Source: Acidocella sp. (lineage in GTDB: Bacteria; Pseudomonadota; Alphaproteobacteria; Acetobacterales; Acetobacteraceae). Taken from it: 64,000 nt of DNA. Each line of letters starts with the position of its first letter. Position 1 is the stretch's first letter. The notes under the pieces are model-generated. The model saw nothing but the letters and a program-made list of their open reading frames with translations, was not told where the DNA came from and made no database searches. The stretch covers positions 1-64,000 of the forward strand of contig JARLIK010000023.1 of assembly GCA_031291755.1 (NCBI GenBank). The letters are read 5' to 3'. The position numbers and the translations under genes are program-made. Positions 17,968 through 29,077 of this stretch are shown here, piece after piece.

Positions 17968-19194
17968 TTACGATTGCGCGTCCGGCGAGAGAATCACGCA
18001 TCCAGTCGGACCGCCGGACAGGCGCTGGCAGGCTTCAACCGCCGCGTCATGCGGCAACCCGACAAAGCGGGCGCGATAGATGGTGCCCAGACCATTATTA
18101 ACCGAAGCGACTATTGGCCGCCCGTGAATCAAGGTCTGCACCGCTGATAATTCGGCAATCCCCAGCGCCGCCTTGGCTTTATCGACAGTGTTATAAGCGC
18201 CGACCTGCACCGCCCAGCCGCCCGAGCCGCTGGTTGAACCGCTGGCCACCTGATGCTGCGGCGGCAACGCTGGCTTATAGGCCGCCTGCAGCACCGGCGG
18301 CGGCGCGGGAGGTGGCAGTTCCTGGTGCGGTGGCGGCGTGTCAGCCATCGCCGAGGGAATGAAGGAGAATCCCGAACCATGTGACGGCGGCGGGGCCGGA
18401 GCACTCTGCGGCGGGCCGGGCGCATACATGGCCGAATCATTGCCGGACGGCGGCGGTGCCAGGTCGGCCACCTCAACCGGCGCCAGCGGCGTGCTGGGGG
18501 TATCAGGCGTTGGGTAAGGTGCCGGGTTCATGCCGTTCGGCAAAATTCCGCTGCCGGAACTCATCGGCATGGTATTCAGTGCTAATTGGTCAGCTTCCGA
18601 GCGATGCTGCGGATAATAGCCTTGGATGCGCGGCGCGATCATCGCCACATAATTGGTGGTCTCATGCGGCAAGGGCTGGTGGTAATTCTCAAAGGAATCC
18701 AGCCGCCCCGGCCCGGCATTATAGGCGGCCAGGAACCCCGGCGAGCCATAGACCGAATACATCTCATGAATATACGCCGTGCCGGCCATGATATTGTCAT
18801 ACGGGTTAAACGGGTCTGACCCGAGGCCATAGCGCGAAGCCATTTCCTGATAGGTTTCAGGCTCCAACTGCATCAAACCCATCGCCCCCGACGATGAAAC
18901 GGTAAGCTGCCCGCCGATGTATTCGTGCCCGCCGGATTCCACTTTCATCACCTGGCGCACCCATTGCTCGGGCACATCAAACCGGCTGGCGGCGATTTTA
19001 ATGTATGGCCCCCAAGGGTCATCAGGCGGCCCAGGCGGCGTGTAGTTGCCGGCAGCGTGAGAGAGGTAATAATCAGTTGAGGGTCCGGCTGCCATTTTGC
19101 TGCCGCCGGCGCAGGCGGTCAGCAGCGCCAACCCGGCAAAACTGACGGTGACCCGCAGCACAGATTTGCAACGCCCGCGATGATCGGTTGGCAT
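17968..19194 (-). CDS. lipoprotein lytic transglycosylase with C-terminal SPOR domain
   Basis: A 408-residue protein: lipobox LLTACAGG in the first 35 residues, a transglycosylase SLT domain (about 60-210) with the catalytic Glu in MKVESGGHEY, GAMGLMQLEPETYQEMA and AYNAGPGRLDSFENY, then a long Pro-rich linker (about 225-335), and a SPOR domain at the end (GGWAVQVGAYNTVDKAKAAL to ARFVGLPHDAAVEACQRL). It should cleave peptidoglycan from the outer-membrane inner face, with SPOR targeting it to denuded septal glycan. The ATG at 19194 is used because GGAGG lies 12 bases upstream; the frame continues 10 codons further. Confidence 0.9.
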   Translation of the reverse strand: MPTDHRGRCKSVLRVTVSFAGLALLTACAGGSKMAAGPSTDYYLSHAAGNYTPPGPPDDPWGPYIKIAASRFDVPEQWVRQVMKVESGGHEYIGGQLTVSSSGAMGLMQLEPETYQEMASRYGLGSDPFNPYDNIMAGTAYIHEMYSVYGSPGFLAAYNAGPGRLDSFENYHQPLPHETTNYVAMIAPRIQGYYPQHRSEADQLALNTMPMSSGSGILPNGMNPAPYPTPDTPSTPLAPVEVADLAPPPSGNDSAMYAPGPPQSAPAPPPSHGSGFSFIPSAMADTPPPHQELPPPAPPPVLQAAYKPALPPQHQVASGSTSGSGGWAVQVGAYNTVDKAKAALGIAELSAVQTLIHGRPIVASVNNGLGTIYRARFVGLPHDAAVEACQRLSGGPTGCVILSPDAQS

Positions 19195-19401
19195 AAAGAA
19201 AACAGGCCTCCAGAGGCAAAACACTGGTTTGGGTGGATCAGTTAAGTGGTAGCCTTAGCTCTAGGCTACAACCGGTTAAACTATAAAGGAATTATCCGCA
19301 ATCAAAATCGTGCCTCGGCATGGGAGGCGTTGCAGCCAAGGCGCTATGCTGGCGGTGCCAGCGATGGTAGCAAAGCATTACGTTTGCTGGAGTGACCGAC
19401 C

Positions 19402-19764
19402 GTGACAAAGCCCCGCCTGATGGCCGCTGGCCTGCTGGGATTATTTCTGCTGAACGCCTGTGCGGCGCCACCTGCCCCGGTGGCTGCCGCACCAGCTATC
19501 GCCAATGTCACTGCCAGTGCCGATAGCGGTGTGGTAGCAGCAGTCAGGGTGAGTTCGAGCGCCAGCCCGGGCGTTGATACGGTACTCACTGCACTGCACG
19601 AGCCACTGCCCGGCGCAGCGGTGCAGCGCGATGAAGTCGTGATCCTCGATCATGACGGCTCGGCGCTCTCCACCGTTCCTGATGGCCCGGCGCCTTCACT
19701 GCAGCCGGGCGACCATGTTTCAGTGATCGCCGGAGACACCACCAATCTGGCCCGGCAAAACTGA
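19402..19764 (+). CDS. small outer-membrane-type lipoprotein
   Basis: A 120-residue protein with a basic N-terminus (MTKPRLM), a hydrophobic stretch and lipobox LLNACAAPP, an Ala/Pro-rich linker, and a compact C-terminal part containing VVILDHDGSALSTVPDG and LQPGDHVSVIAGD. The C-terminal part recalls the last strands of SlyB/Pcp-type lipoproteins, but the glycine-zipper region of that family is absent, so I leave it unassigned. Start is a GTG with GGAG nine bases upstream. It lies divergent from the lytic transglycosylase over 207 bp and 57 bp ahead of an ABC exporter. Confidence 0.7.
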   Translation: MTKPRLMAAGLLGLFLLNACAAPPAPVAAAPAIANVTASADSGVVAAVRVSSSASPGVDTVLTALHEPLPGAAVQRDEVVILDHDGSALSTVPDGPAPSLQPGDHVSVIAGDTTNLARQN

Positions 19765-19821
19765 ACGCGCAGGCAGCGGTGCCACATTGCTGGAATACAG
19801 GCGGTGGAGTATCGGGCTGGC

Positions 19822-20712
19822 ATGAACGTGACCTTGAAATCTGAAGCCCCTGGCGAAACACCCGGATTATCGGGGCCGGTCAGCAGCATGGTCTTCATCT
19901 CGGCCGGGCAGGCGTGGGCACCGCTCACTGCCATGGCCAAGGCTGACCTGCGCCAGACTTTATCGCTCTGGCGGCTGGTCTGGGCGCTCAGCGTCTTCGA
20001 TATCAAGCTGCGCTACCGTGGCTCGGTCCTCGGGCCGTTCTGGCTGACCTTATCAACCGGCACGATGGTGTTTGCGTTGGGGTTTTTATATTCCGAGCTA
20101 TTCCATATCGCTCTCAAAACTTACCTGCCCTTTATTTCGCTCTCACTCGTATTATGGTCGTTTATTTCCTGCCTGGTAGCGGAAGGCTGCACCTGTTTTA
20201 CCACGCAGGAGACCATGCTGAGGGCAATGCGCATGCCGCTATCAATGCACGCCGCCCGGGTGGTGGTTCGCAATGTGTTTGTGCTGCTGCATAATATTCT
20301 GGTGATTGTGCTGGTATTCCTGATCCTGCGCGTGATGCCGGGCAAGTTTTCATTTCTACTGATCCCGGGCTTTACCCTCTGGCTAATTGATGGTTTTGCC
20401 GTTTGCCTGATCCTGGGGGTGATCTGCACGCGCTTTCGCGATGTGCCGCCGATTGTCGCCAGCATCATCCAGATCGCATTTTTCATCACACCGGTCATCT
20501 GGAGCCCGGCAATTTTGCAACATCGTGGCCGGGTGTTTCTGGAAACCTGGAACCCGTTTTTCGACCTGCTCGACATTATCCGTGCGCCCTTGTTGAGCAC
20601 ACCTATCTCGCCCGCCATCTGGGCCATCGCTATTTTTTATTCAGCAATCCTGGTGATCGCGGCTGGACTCGTGTTCATTCAATCGCGTGCCCGCATTGCT
20701 TATTGGGTCTGA
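19822..20712 (+). CDS. polysaccharide ABC exporter permease (KpsM/Wzm type)
   Basis: A 296-residue ABC-2 type permease with an N-terminal cytoplasmic helix followed by six hydrophobic segments. DIKLRYRGSVLGPFWLTLSTG is the family signature (split: residues about 53-73), and the distal FFITPVIWSPAIL and NPFFDLLDIIRAPLL segments are also typical of KpsM/Wzm. It would export a lipid-linked or capsular polysaccharide together with the ATPase encoded 2 bp downstream. I chose ATG 19822; a GTG at 19804 is an alternative. No glycosyltransferase cluster is adjacent, so the cargo is unknown. Confidence 0.9.
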   Translation: MNVTLKSEAPGETPGLSGPVSSMVFISAGQAWAPLTAMAKADLRQTLSLWRLVWALSVFDIKLRYRGSVLGPFWLTLSTGTMVFALGFLYSELFHIALKTYLPFISLSLVLWSFISCLVAEGCTCFTTQETMLRAMRMPLSMHAARVVVRNVFVLLHNILVIVLVFLILRVMPGKFSFLLIPGFTLWLIDGFAVCLILGVICTRFRDVPPIVASIIQIAFFITPVIWSPAILQHRGRVFLETWNPFFDLLDIIRAPLLSTPISPAIWAIAIFYSAILVIAAGLVFIQSRARIAYWV

Positions 20713-20714
20713 GC

Positions 20715-21497
20715 ATGGCCAGTATCGATATCCATGACATTTCGGTGGAATTTCCGCTCTACCACGCCGACAGCCGCAGTCTAAAGAAAACCATGTTTGC
20801 GGTGGCAGCCGGACGGATTGGTGAAGACGCCAAACACCGGCCATGTGTCTCAGCACTGCGCAATATCACTTTGTCACTTAGCTCGGGCGACAGGGTGGGT
20901 ATTATCGGGTCCAATGGGGCTGGCAAAACCACCTTGTTGCGCACCATGGCTGGTATTTATGAACCTTTGCGCGGCCAAATCAGCATTTGCGGCGCCATTA
21001 CGGCCTTACTAGACCCCAGCCAAGGGATGAACCTGGAGCTGACAGGGCGCGAAAATATCCGGCTGCGCGGGCTGTTCAACGGGCTTAACCCGCAACAAAT
21101 CGACCGTTTGCAAGCTGATGTCACGACCTTCTCAGAGCTTGAACAATTTCTGGAATTGCCGGTGCGCACCTATAGTTCAGGCATGGTGGTGCGGCTTGGC
21201 TTTGCCTTGGCCACCGCCATCAAGCCGCAAATTCTGCTCATGGATGAATGGATTCTGGCCGGCGATGCCAGCTTCATGGCCAAAGCCAAACACCGGCTGG
21301 AAACCATGGTGCGGGGGGCGGAAATTCTGGTGCTGTCGTCGCACTCGCCGGTGATCATCATGCAATGGTGCAACCGGGTGATCTGGATGGAGCAGGGCGA
21401 AGTAAAGGCCGACGGGACGCCCGAGGAAATTTTAGGTGCCTATCTGCCGCCCGAGCAGTTCGCCCACGCCCAGGCTGTGGCCTCCGTCGCCATCTGA
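20715..21497 (+). CDS. polysaccharide ABC exporter ATPase (KpsT/Wzt type)
   Basis: A 260-residue ATPase. Walker A GSNGAGKTTLLR, signature YSSGMVVRLGFALA (the S-loop variant found in polysaccharide exporters), Walker B ILLMDEWILAGD and switch His in SSHSPV are visible, with the FPLYHADSRSLKK and LNLELTGRENIRLRG segments characteristic of the Wzt/TagH group. It lacks the C-terminal carbohydrate-binding domain of long Wzt proteins, so it is the short KpsT-like form. The ATG at 20715 is only 2 bp behind the permease stop, hence co-translated. An upstream extension of the frame overlaps the permease and is not used. Confidence 0.92.
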   Translation: MASIDIHDISVEFPLYHADSRSLKKTMFAVAAGRIGEDAKHRPCVSALRNITLSLSSGDRVGIIGSNGAGKTTLLRTMAGIYEPLRGQISICGAITALLDPSQGMNLELTGRENIRLRGLFNGLNPQQIDRLQADVTTFSELEQFLELPVRTYSSGMVVRLGFALATAIKPQILLMDEWILAGDASFMAKAKHRLETMVRGAEILVLSSHSPVIIMQWCNRVIWMEQGEVKADGTPEEILGAYLPPEQFAHAQAVASVAI

Positions 21498-21582
21498 CCT
21501 GCACGATACGCACTTCGGGTTGCAGGATGGTTGGGCACGAACCATATCGCGGTCATTGTAAATGTTTATGAAAGATACGCAC

Positions 21583-22575
<993 letters not shown>

Positions 22576-22628
22576 CATGGCAAAACGCGGATCATGGTGT
22601 CAGCGGCACTTTGCGTTATGATCCGCGC

Positions 22629-23411
22629 ATGAAACTGCAAATCATCACCCGCCCCGCAATCGGCGCCAAGCGCGGCACTGTATTGTTTCTGCATGGCGCC
22701 TGGTGCTGGGACTGGTACTGGCAGCCGTTTTTCCTGCCGTATTTTGCCGCTCAAGGCTACGACGCCGTCGCCTTCAGCCTGCGCGGCCACGGTGAGAGCG
22801 AAGGGTCGGCTTTGATCAACAGCTTTTCCATCGGCGACTACGCGCGCGACCTCAAAGCCGTGGTGGATGGGCTGGATCGGCCTTTGATTGTCGGGCATTC
22901 GATGGGCGGCTTCGTCACCCAGACCTACCTGACCAAGCATAACGCCCGCGGCGCGGTTTTGCTGGCCTCCGCCTCGCCGAAGCCGATCTTTGCGCAACTG
23001 TTCAAAACCTTTCTCTCGCAGCCGTTCAGCGTACTGCGCGCCGGCATTTCGCAAACTGTGGCGTCCAGCAGCAGCGATCTGGATAATTTGCGCTATCAAA
23101 TGTTTTCACGCGGACCAGACGACCGTTCGATGGACCAATATCTGGGTAACATTCAAGCCGAGAGTTATCGCGCCGTGGCGGCCATGATGACCCGCGGCAT
23201 CAAGGATGCCAGCCATATCACCACGCCGCTGCTGGTGCTGGGCGCCGGGCAAGACCATCTGGTGCCGCCCGAAGCCGTGGCGGTTACCGCCAAAACCTAT
23301 AAAACTACGCCGATCATGTTCGATGAAATGTCGCACATGATGATGCTGGAACCGCGCTGGCGGGATGTGGCCGACACGATTATCAAGTTTGAAAACTCCC
23401 TGCCGCGCTAA
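22629..23411 (+). CDS. alpha/beta hydrolase
   Basis: A 260-residue alpha/beta-hydrolase-fold protein. LFLHGAWCWDWYW carries the oxyanion-hole HG motif, GHSMGGF holds the nucleophile Ser, GAGQDHLVPP the acid and MSHMMMLE the His. The cap between the sixth strand and the acid is short. Esterase, lipase or C-C hydrolase activity are all possible. ATG 22629 is used; the in-frame TTG at 22611 would add six residues. The gene ends 12 bp before the PaiB-like gene, so they are probably co-transcribed. Confidence 0.87.
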   Translation: MKLQIITRPAIGAKRGTVLFLHGAWCWDWYWQPFFLPYFAAQGYDAVAFSLRGHGESEGSALINSFSIGDYARDLKAVVDGLDRPLIVGHSMGGFVTQTYLTKHNARGAVLLASASPKPIFAQLFKTFLSQPFSVLRAGISQTVASSSSDLDNLRYQMFSRGPDDRSMDQYLGNIQAESYRAVAAMMTRGIKDASHITTPLLVLGAGQDHLVPPEAVAVTAKTYKTTPIMFDEMSHMMMLEPRWRDVADTIIKFENSLPR

Positions 23412-23423
23412 GAGGAGCCGACC

Positions 23424-24050
23424 ATGTATATCCCCCCCGCCTTCCTCGAAGACCACCCGGAGGAATTGCACGCCATTATGAAAGCAGCCTCGCTGCCGGT
23501 GCTGATCTCGCCCACCGTCGATGAGGCGCAGAATGTCAGTATGATTGCGACGCATCTGCCGCTGACTTTGCGGGGCGATACCCTGATCGGCCATTTCGCC
23601 CGCGCCAATCCGCATTGGAAGGCCTTTAATCCCAACGCCGAATCGCTGGCAATTTTCACGGCGGTTGATGGCTATATCAGCCCTTCCTGGTACGCCGCAA
23701 AACAGGAGCACGGCAAAGTTGTGCCGACCTGGAATTATGAGGCCGTGCACGCCTACGGCAAACTCGAAATCCTCATCGAGCCGCAGGATATTTTGAAAAT
23801 CGTCACGCAACTGACCGAGCGCTATGAACAGAAGCGCGAAAAACCCTGGGCGGTCACGGATGCACCTGAGGACTATATCGCGTCGCAGCTCAAAGGCATC
23901 GTCGGGGTGATCCTCCACATCAGCCACATCGAAGGTAAACGCAAACTCACCCAAAACCGCTCAAAGGCCGACCGCGAGGGGGCGATTAAAGGCCTTGCGG
24001 GAGAAAACCCGGCCCTCGCCGCCGCCATGATAAAGACGATGGAGGACTGA
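23424..24050 (+). CDS. FMN-binding PaiB-like negative regulator family protein
   Basis: A 208-residue split-barrel flavoprotein. MYIPPAFLEDHPEELHAIM is the family N-terminus, with ATHLPLTL, GHFARANPHWKAF (FMN binding), SPSWYAAK, VPTWNYEAVHAYGKLEIL and a C-terminal GKRKLTQNRSKADREGAIKGL following. PaiB of Bacillus represses sporulation and protease genes; in proteobacteria the role is not known and most members are annotated by similarity only. GAGGAG stands eight bases before the ATG. It follows the hydrolase by 12 bp. Confidence 0.9.
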   Translation: MYIPPAFLEDHPEELHAIMKAASLPVLISPTVDEAQNVSMIATHLPLTLRGDTLIGHFARANPHWKAFNPNAESLAIFTAVDGYISPSWYAAKQEHGKVVPTWNYEAVHAYGKLEILIEPQDILKIVTQLTERYEQKREKPWAVTDAPEDYIASQLKGIVGVILHISHIEGKRKLTQNRSKADREGAIKGLAGENPALAAAMIKTMED

Positions 24051-24129
24051 TCCAGAAGCGCCCTGCGCTAGCCGGGCCGGGCTATTCGTGCTTAAGATAT
24101 TCAACATCAAAAAGTTTGAGGGAACCAAT

Positions 24130-25629
<1,500 letters not shown>

Positions 25630-25653
25630 GCTTCACTGGCTTTAAGGGTAAGA

Positions 25654-25831
25654 CTAGGGGGCTTTGCCCCCTAGAACCCCGACCAAAGGCTCAGCCTTTG
25701 GAATCCATTTATAAGGTTTAAGAAAGGGGGCCGTTCATTGATGCTGAAACATCCAAGGACGGCCCCCTTTCTTAAACCTAATCGGTTCTAAGGGCACAGC
25801 CCTTAGCGGGGCCCAGGGGCAGAGCCCCTGG
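25654..25831. repeat. five-hairpin intergenic element between mmsA and the acyl-CoA dehydrogenase
   Basis: Five perfect hairpins stand in a row: 25654-25674 (9-bp arms, loop TTT), 25683-25701 (8-bp arms, loop TCA), 25714-25779 (21-bp arms 25714-25734 and 25759-25779, loop of 24), 25788-25806 (8-bp arms, loop ACA) and 25813-25831 (8-bp arms, loop AGA). The two left hairpins and the two right ones are inverted copies of one bipartite unit around the central stem. Stem sequences differ between copies, yet pairing is kept. I recall similar GC-rich hairpin tandems from other Rhodospirillales genomes, but this is memory only. Confidence 0.85.
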
Positions 25832-25866
25832 CCTTAGTCCATAAAAACCAGCGGAGGCCCACACCC

Positions 25867-27039
25867 ATGGATGCGATGACAAAATCTGGTGGCCTGTGTT
25901 TCACACTTGGTGAGGACCAGGTGGCGATTCGGGAGATGGCGGCGGCGTTTGCGGCGGAGCGACTGGCGCCGATGGCAGTTGAGTGGGACCGCGAGAAGTT
26001 TTTCCCGGTCGAGGTGATGCGCGAAGCGGCGGCGCTGGGGATGGGTGGGATTTATGTAGGTGAAGCGCATGGCGGGTCGGGGCTGTCACGGTTGGATGCG
26101 GCGCTGATCATCGAGGCGCTGGCGACGGGGTGCCCGACGGTTTCGGCGTATATGTCGATTCACAACATGGTGGCCGGGATGATTGACCGCTATGGCACCG
26201 AGGCGCAGCGGGCGCGGTATTTGCCGAACTTATGCAGCATGGAGCATTTGGCGAGTTACTGCTTGACCGAACCCTCGGCGGGGTCGGATGCAGGGGCGTT
26301 ACGGACCAAGGCGACGCGGACGGGTGATGAATTTGCGTTGAACGGCGTGAAGCAGTTCATCTCCGGGGCGGGCGTTTCGGATGTTTATGTGGTGATGGCG
26401 CGCTCCGGTGGCGTGGGGCCAGCGGGCATTTCGGCGTTTTTGATCGAGGCGGGGACCAAGGGGCTCAGCTTTGGGCCCAATGAATATAAAATGGGGTGGA
26501 ACGCGCAGCCGACGCGGCAGGTGATTTTGGAGGATGTGCGGATTCCGGCAACCAACATGCTGGGGGCGGAGGGCAGCGGTTTTAAGATCGCGATGGCGGG
26601 GCTGGATGGCGGGCGCATCAACATAGGTGCGGCATCGCTCGGCGGGGCGCAAGCGGCGTTGGACAAGACGGTGCAATATATGTCCGAGCGCAAGGCGTTC
26701 GGCAAAACCATCGGGTCGTTCCAGGCGCTGCAATTTCGTATCGCCGATATGGCAACCGAGTTGGAAGCGGCGCGGCTGATGCTGTGGCGGGCGGCGGTGG
26801 CGCTGGATAACAGCGATGCCGATGCAAGCGCATTATGTGCGATGGCCAAGCGCCTCACGACCGATACTGGTTTTGAAGTTGCCAACCAGGCGCTGCAGAT
26901 TCATGGCGGCTATGGCTATCTGGCTGATTACGGCATTGAAAAAATTGTCCGGGATTTGCGCGTGCATCAAATTCTGGAAGGCACCAATGAGATCATGCGG
27001 CTGATCATCTCGCGGCACATATTAGGGGGAGACAAATAA
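25867..27039 (+). CDS. acyl-CoA dehydrogenase, probably isobutyryl-CoA dehydrogenase
   Basis: A 390-residue FAD enzyme of the acyl-CoA dehydrogenase family: YCLTEPSAGSDAGALRTKA (FAD/substrate), NGVKQFISGAG, LDGGRINIGAASLG, and the catalytic Glu in HQILEGTNEIMRLIISR. In this operon with mmsA and mmsB, and by similarity in size and motif spacing to ACAD8, its likely reaction is isobutyryl-CoA to methacrylyl-CoA in valine catabolism. The ATG at 25867 is preceded by GGAGG, and its TAA overlaps the mmsB ATG by one base, so the two are translationally coupled. The five-hairpin element lies in its leader. Confidence 0.9.
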   Translation: MDAMTKSGGLCFTLGEDQVAIREMAAAFAAERLAPMAVEWDREKFFPVEVMREAAALGMGGIYVGEAHGGSGLSRLDAALIIEALATGCPTVSAYMSIHNMVAGMIDRYGTEAQRARYLPNLCSMEHLASYCLTEPSAGSDAGALRTKATRTGDEFALNGVKQFISGAGVSDVYVVMARSGGVGPAGISAFLIEAGTKGLSFGPNEYKMGWNAQPTRQVILEDVRIPATNMLGAEGSGFKIAMAGLDGGRINIGAASLGGAQAALDKTVQYMSERKAFGKTIGSFQALQFRIADMATELEAARLMLWRAAVALDNSDADASALCAMAKRLTTDTGFEVANQALQIHGGYGYLADYGIEKIVRDLRVHQILEGTNEIMRLIISRHILGGDK

Positions 27040-27917
27040 TGGCAAAAATCGGATTCATCGGCCTCGGTAATATGGGTTTGCCAATGGCGCTCAATCTTCA
27101 AAAGGCCGGGCACGAGGTCACCGGGCATGATATTTTCCCTGCCGCCATAGAAGCCGCGACCAGCGCCGGGCTGCGGGTGGATGCCGAGGGTTCGGTGCAG
27201 AATGTGGATATCATCATCACCATGCTGCCGAACGGCAAACTGGTGCTGGAGGCGTACAAAACCATTTTGGCCAAGGCCAAGCCGGGAACCTTGTTGATCG
27301 ACAGCTCCACCATCGATGTTGCCAGCGCCCGCACCGCGCATGCGCAGGCGGCGGCGGCCGGCATGTTGTCAGCCGATGCACCGGTATCCGGCGGTGTCGG
27401 CGGGGCGGCAGCGGGCACGCTCACCTTCATGGTGGGCGGCGCCGATGATGTGTTTGCCAAGGCACAACCTGTTTTAGCGGCGATGGGGAAAAAGATCGTG
27501 CATTGCGGTGGTGCTGGTGCCGGGCAGGCGGCAAAAATTTGCAACAACATGATTTTAGGCATCTCGATGATCGCGGTGGGCGAAGCCTTCGTGCTGGCCG
27601 AAAAACTCGGCCTCTCACACCAGGCGCTTTACGATGTGGCGTCCACCTCATCGGGCCAATGCTGGTCGCTCACCAGCTATTGCCCGGTGCCAGGCCCGGT
27701 GCCCGCCAGCCCGGCCAATAATGGCTATAGACCCGGCTTTGCCGCAGCGTTGATGCTGAAGGATTTGATGCTGAGCCAAGAAGCCGCCAGCAATGCCGGT
27801 GCCAGCACGGCGCTCGGCTCTCATGCCACCGAAATTTTCAAAAAATTCGTCACCGAGGGCCATGGCGGGACCGATTTCTCCGGCATCATTAACAATATTC
27901 GTGACAAATCCGCGTAA
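27039..27917 (+). CDS. mmsB: 3-hydroxyisobutyrate dehydrogenase
   Basis: A 292-residue beta-hydroxyacid dehydrogenase that oxidises 3-hydroxyisobutyrate to methylmalonate semialdehyde with NAD, the step just before MmsA. Motifs: GFIGLGNMGLPMALNL (NAD), DAPVSGGVGGAAAGTL (substrate), GAGAGQAAKICNNM with the catalytic Lys, and KDLMLSQEAA. It is coupled to the preceding acyl-CoA dehydrogenase through a TAATG overlap. The three genes cover isobutyryl-CoA to propionyl-CoA except for the hydratase and thioesterase, which are not visible here. Confidence 0.95.
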   Translation: MAKIGFIGLGNMGLPMALNLQKAGHEVTGHDIFPAAIEAATSAGLRVDAEGSVQNVDIIITMLPNGKLVLEAYKTILAKAKPGTLLIDSSTIDVASARTAHAQAAAAGMLSADAPVSGGVGGAAAGTLTFMVGGADDVFAKAQPVLAAMGKKIVHCGGAGAGQAAKICNNMILGISMIAVGEAFVLAEKLGLSHQALYDVASTSSGQCWSLTSYCPVPGPVPASPANNGYRPGFAAALMLKDLMLSQEAASNAGASTALGSHATEIFKKFVTEGHGGTDFSGIINNIRDKSA

Positions 27918-28009
27918 ACCCGCCCCGCCACGCTTTGTGAACCAATCGTCTCTTGCTTCGGCCAACTTAGAGCGCAGTTAATTGGTACAACAAAGTTTGG
28001 AATTAACTT

Positions 28010-29077
28010 TTGACCATCGCTTATATCAACCGGATCGGCACCGCAGTCCCTGACCATGATGTTCATGAAGCCTATCTGGGCTTCATCAAGGCGGCTTTAC
28101 CAGCAGGCAAGGCGCGCGCGGTGTTCGCGCGGATGGCCAACCGCGCCGGGATCGAGCATCGCTACTCGGTGCTGCATAAGGATGGCATGGTGGAAGCTGA
28201 TGCCCCACGGGACGGCTTCTACCGGCGCGGCGCGTATCCCAGCACCGCTGCCCGGATGCGCGTTTATGAACAGCACGCCCCTGCCCTGGCCCATAAAGCT
28301 GTGGCGGGGCTGGGGCTCAATGGCGAGGCGGCCAACATCACCCACCTCGTCGTCGCCTCCTGCACCGGTTTCGTGGCACCGGGGCTGGACCAAATACTGG
28401 CCAAACAACTCGGGCTGCGCGATGATTTACAGCGCACCATGGTCGGCTTCATGGGATGCTCAGCCGCCATACCGGCCCTGCGCATCGCCCAGGCGGCGGT
28501 GCTGGCTGACCCCGCCGCGCGGGTGCTGGTGGTGAATTTAGAACTTTGCACGCTGCACATGCAGGAAACCGATGACATCCAAACCGCGCTGTCCTTCATG
28601 CTGTTTGGCGATGGCGCCAGTGCAGCGCTGGTGACAGCCGATGCCACCGGCCTTGCATTGGGTGATTTCCACTCGGCGCTCATCCCCGAGAGTGAGGACA
28701 TGATCATCTGGCATGTCGGCGACCAGGGCTTTGTGATGTATCTCTCCGGCCAGGTGCCGGCCAAAATCACCCAGGCGTTACGCGAGGACACCGGCGGGTT
28801 GCTGCGCGGCGAGGGTACCCAGGCGATTGAGCTATGGGCCGTGCATGGCGGTGGCCGCACCGTGCTGGATGCAGTGGAAACCGGGCTGAACCTGCCTCCG
28901 GCCGCGCTGGCGGCGTCACGCAATATCCTGCGCCAGCACGGCAATATGTCATCGGCCACCATCATGTTTGTGCTCTCTAACATGCTGCGCGAGACGGACG
29001 GCGAAAAGCGCGGCCTGGCCATGGCGTTTGGCCCCGGCATGGTGGCTGAGACCTTCCGCTTTACCCGGTTGAACTGA
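28010..29077 (+). CDS. type III polyketide synthase
   Basis: A 355-residue chalcone/stilbene-synthase-family homodimeric ketosynthase. The catalytic triad is visible: Cys150 in GFMGCSAAIPALR, His279 in WAVHGGGRTVLD, Asn312 in HGNMSSATIMFVL. The closing GFGP-like loop reads AFGPGMVAE. Bacterial relatives extend a fatty-acyl or aromatic starter with malonyl-CoA to alkylresorcinols, alkylpyrones or phloroglucinol-type products. The start is a TTG without a clear ribosome site. Its TGA overlaps the ATG of the methyltransferase. Starter unit and product cannot be told from sequence; the neighbouring methyltransferase and flavoprotein suggest a methylated, oxidised phenolic or quinone lipid. Confidence 0.92.
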   Translation: MTIAYINRIGTAVPDHDVHEAYLGFIKAALPAGKARAVFARMANRAGIEHRYSVLHKDGMVEADAPRDGFYRRGAYPSTAARMRVYEQHAPALAHKAVAGLGLNGEAANITHLVVASCTGFVAPGLDQILAKQLGLRDDLQRTMVGFMGCSAAIPALRIAQAAVLADPAARVLVVNLELCTLHMQETDDIQTALSFMLFGDGASAALVTADATGLALGDFHSALIPESEDMIIWHVGDQGFVMYLSGQVPAKITQALREDTGGLLRGEGTQAIELWAVHGGGRTVLDAVETGLNLPPAALAASRNILRQHGNMSSATIMFVLSNMLRETDGEKRGLAMAFGPGMVAETFRFTRLN

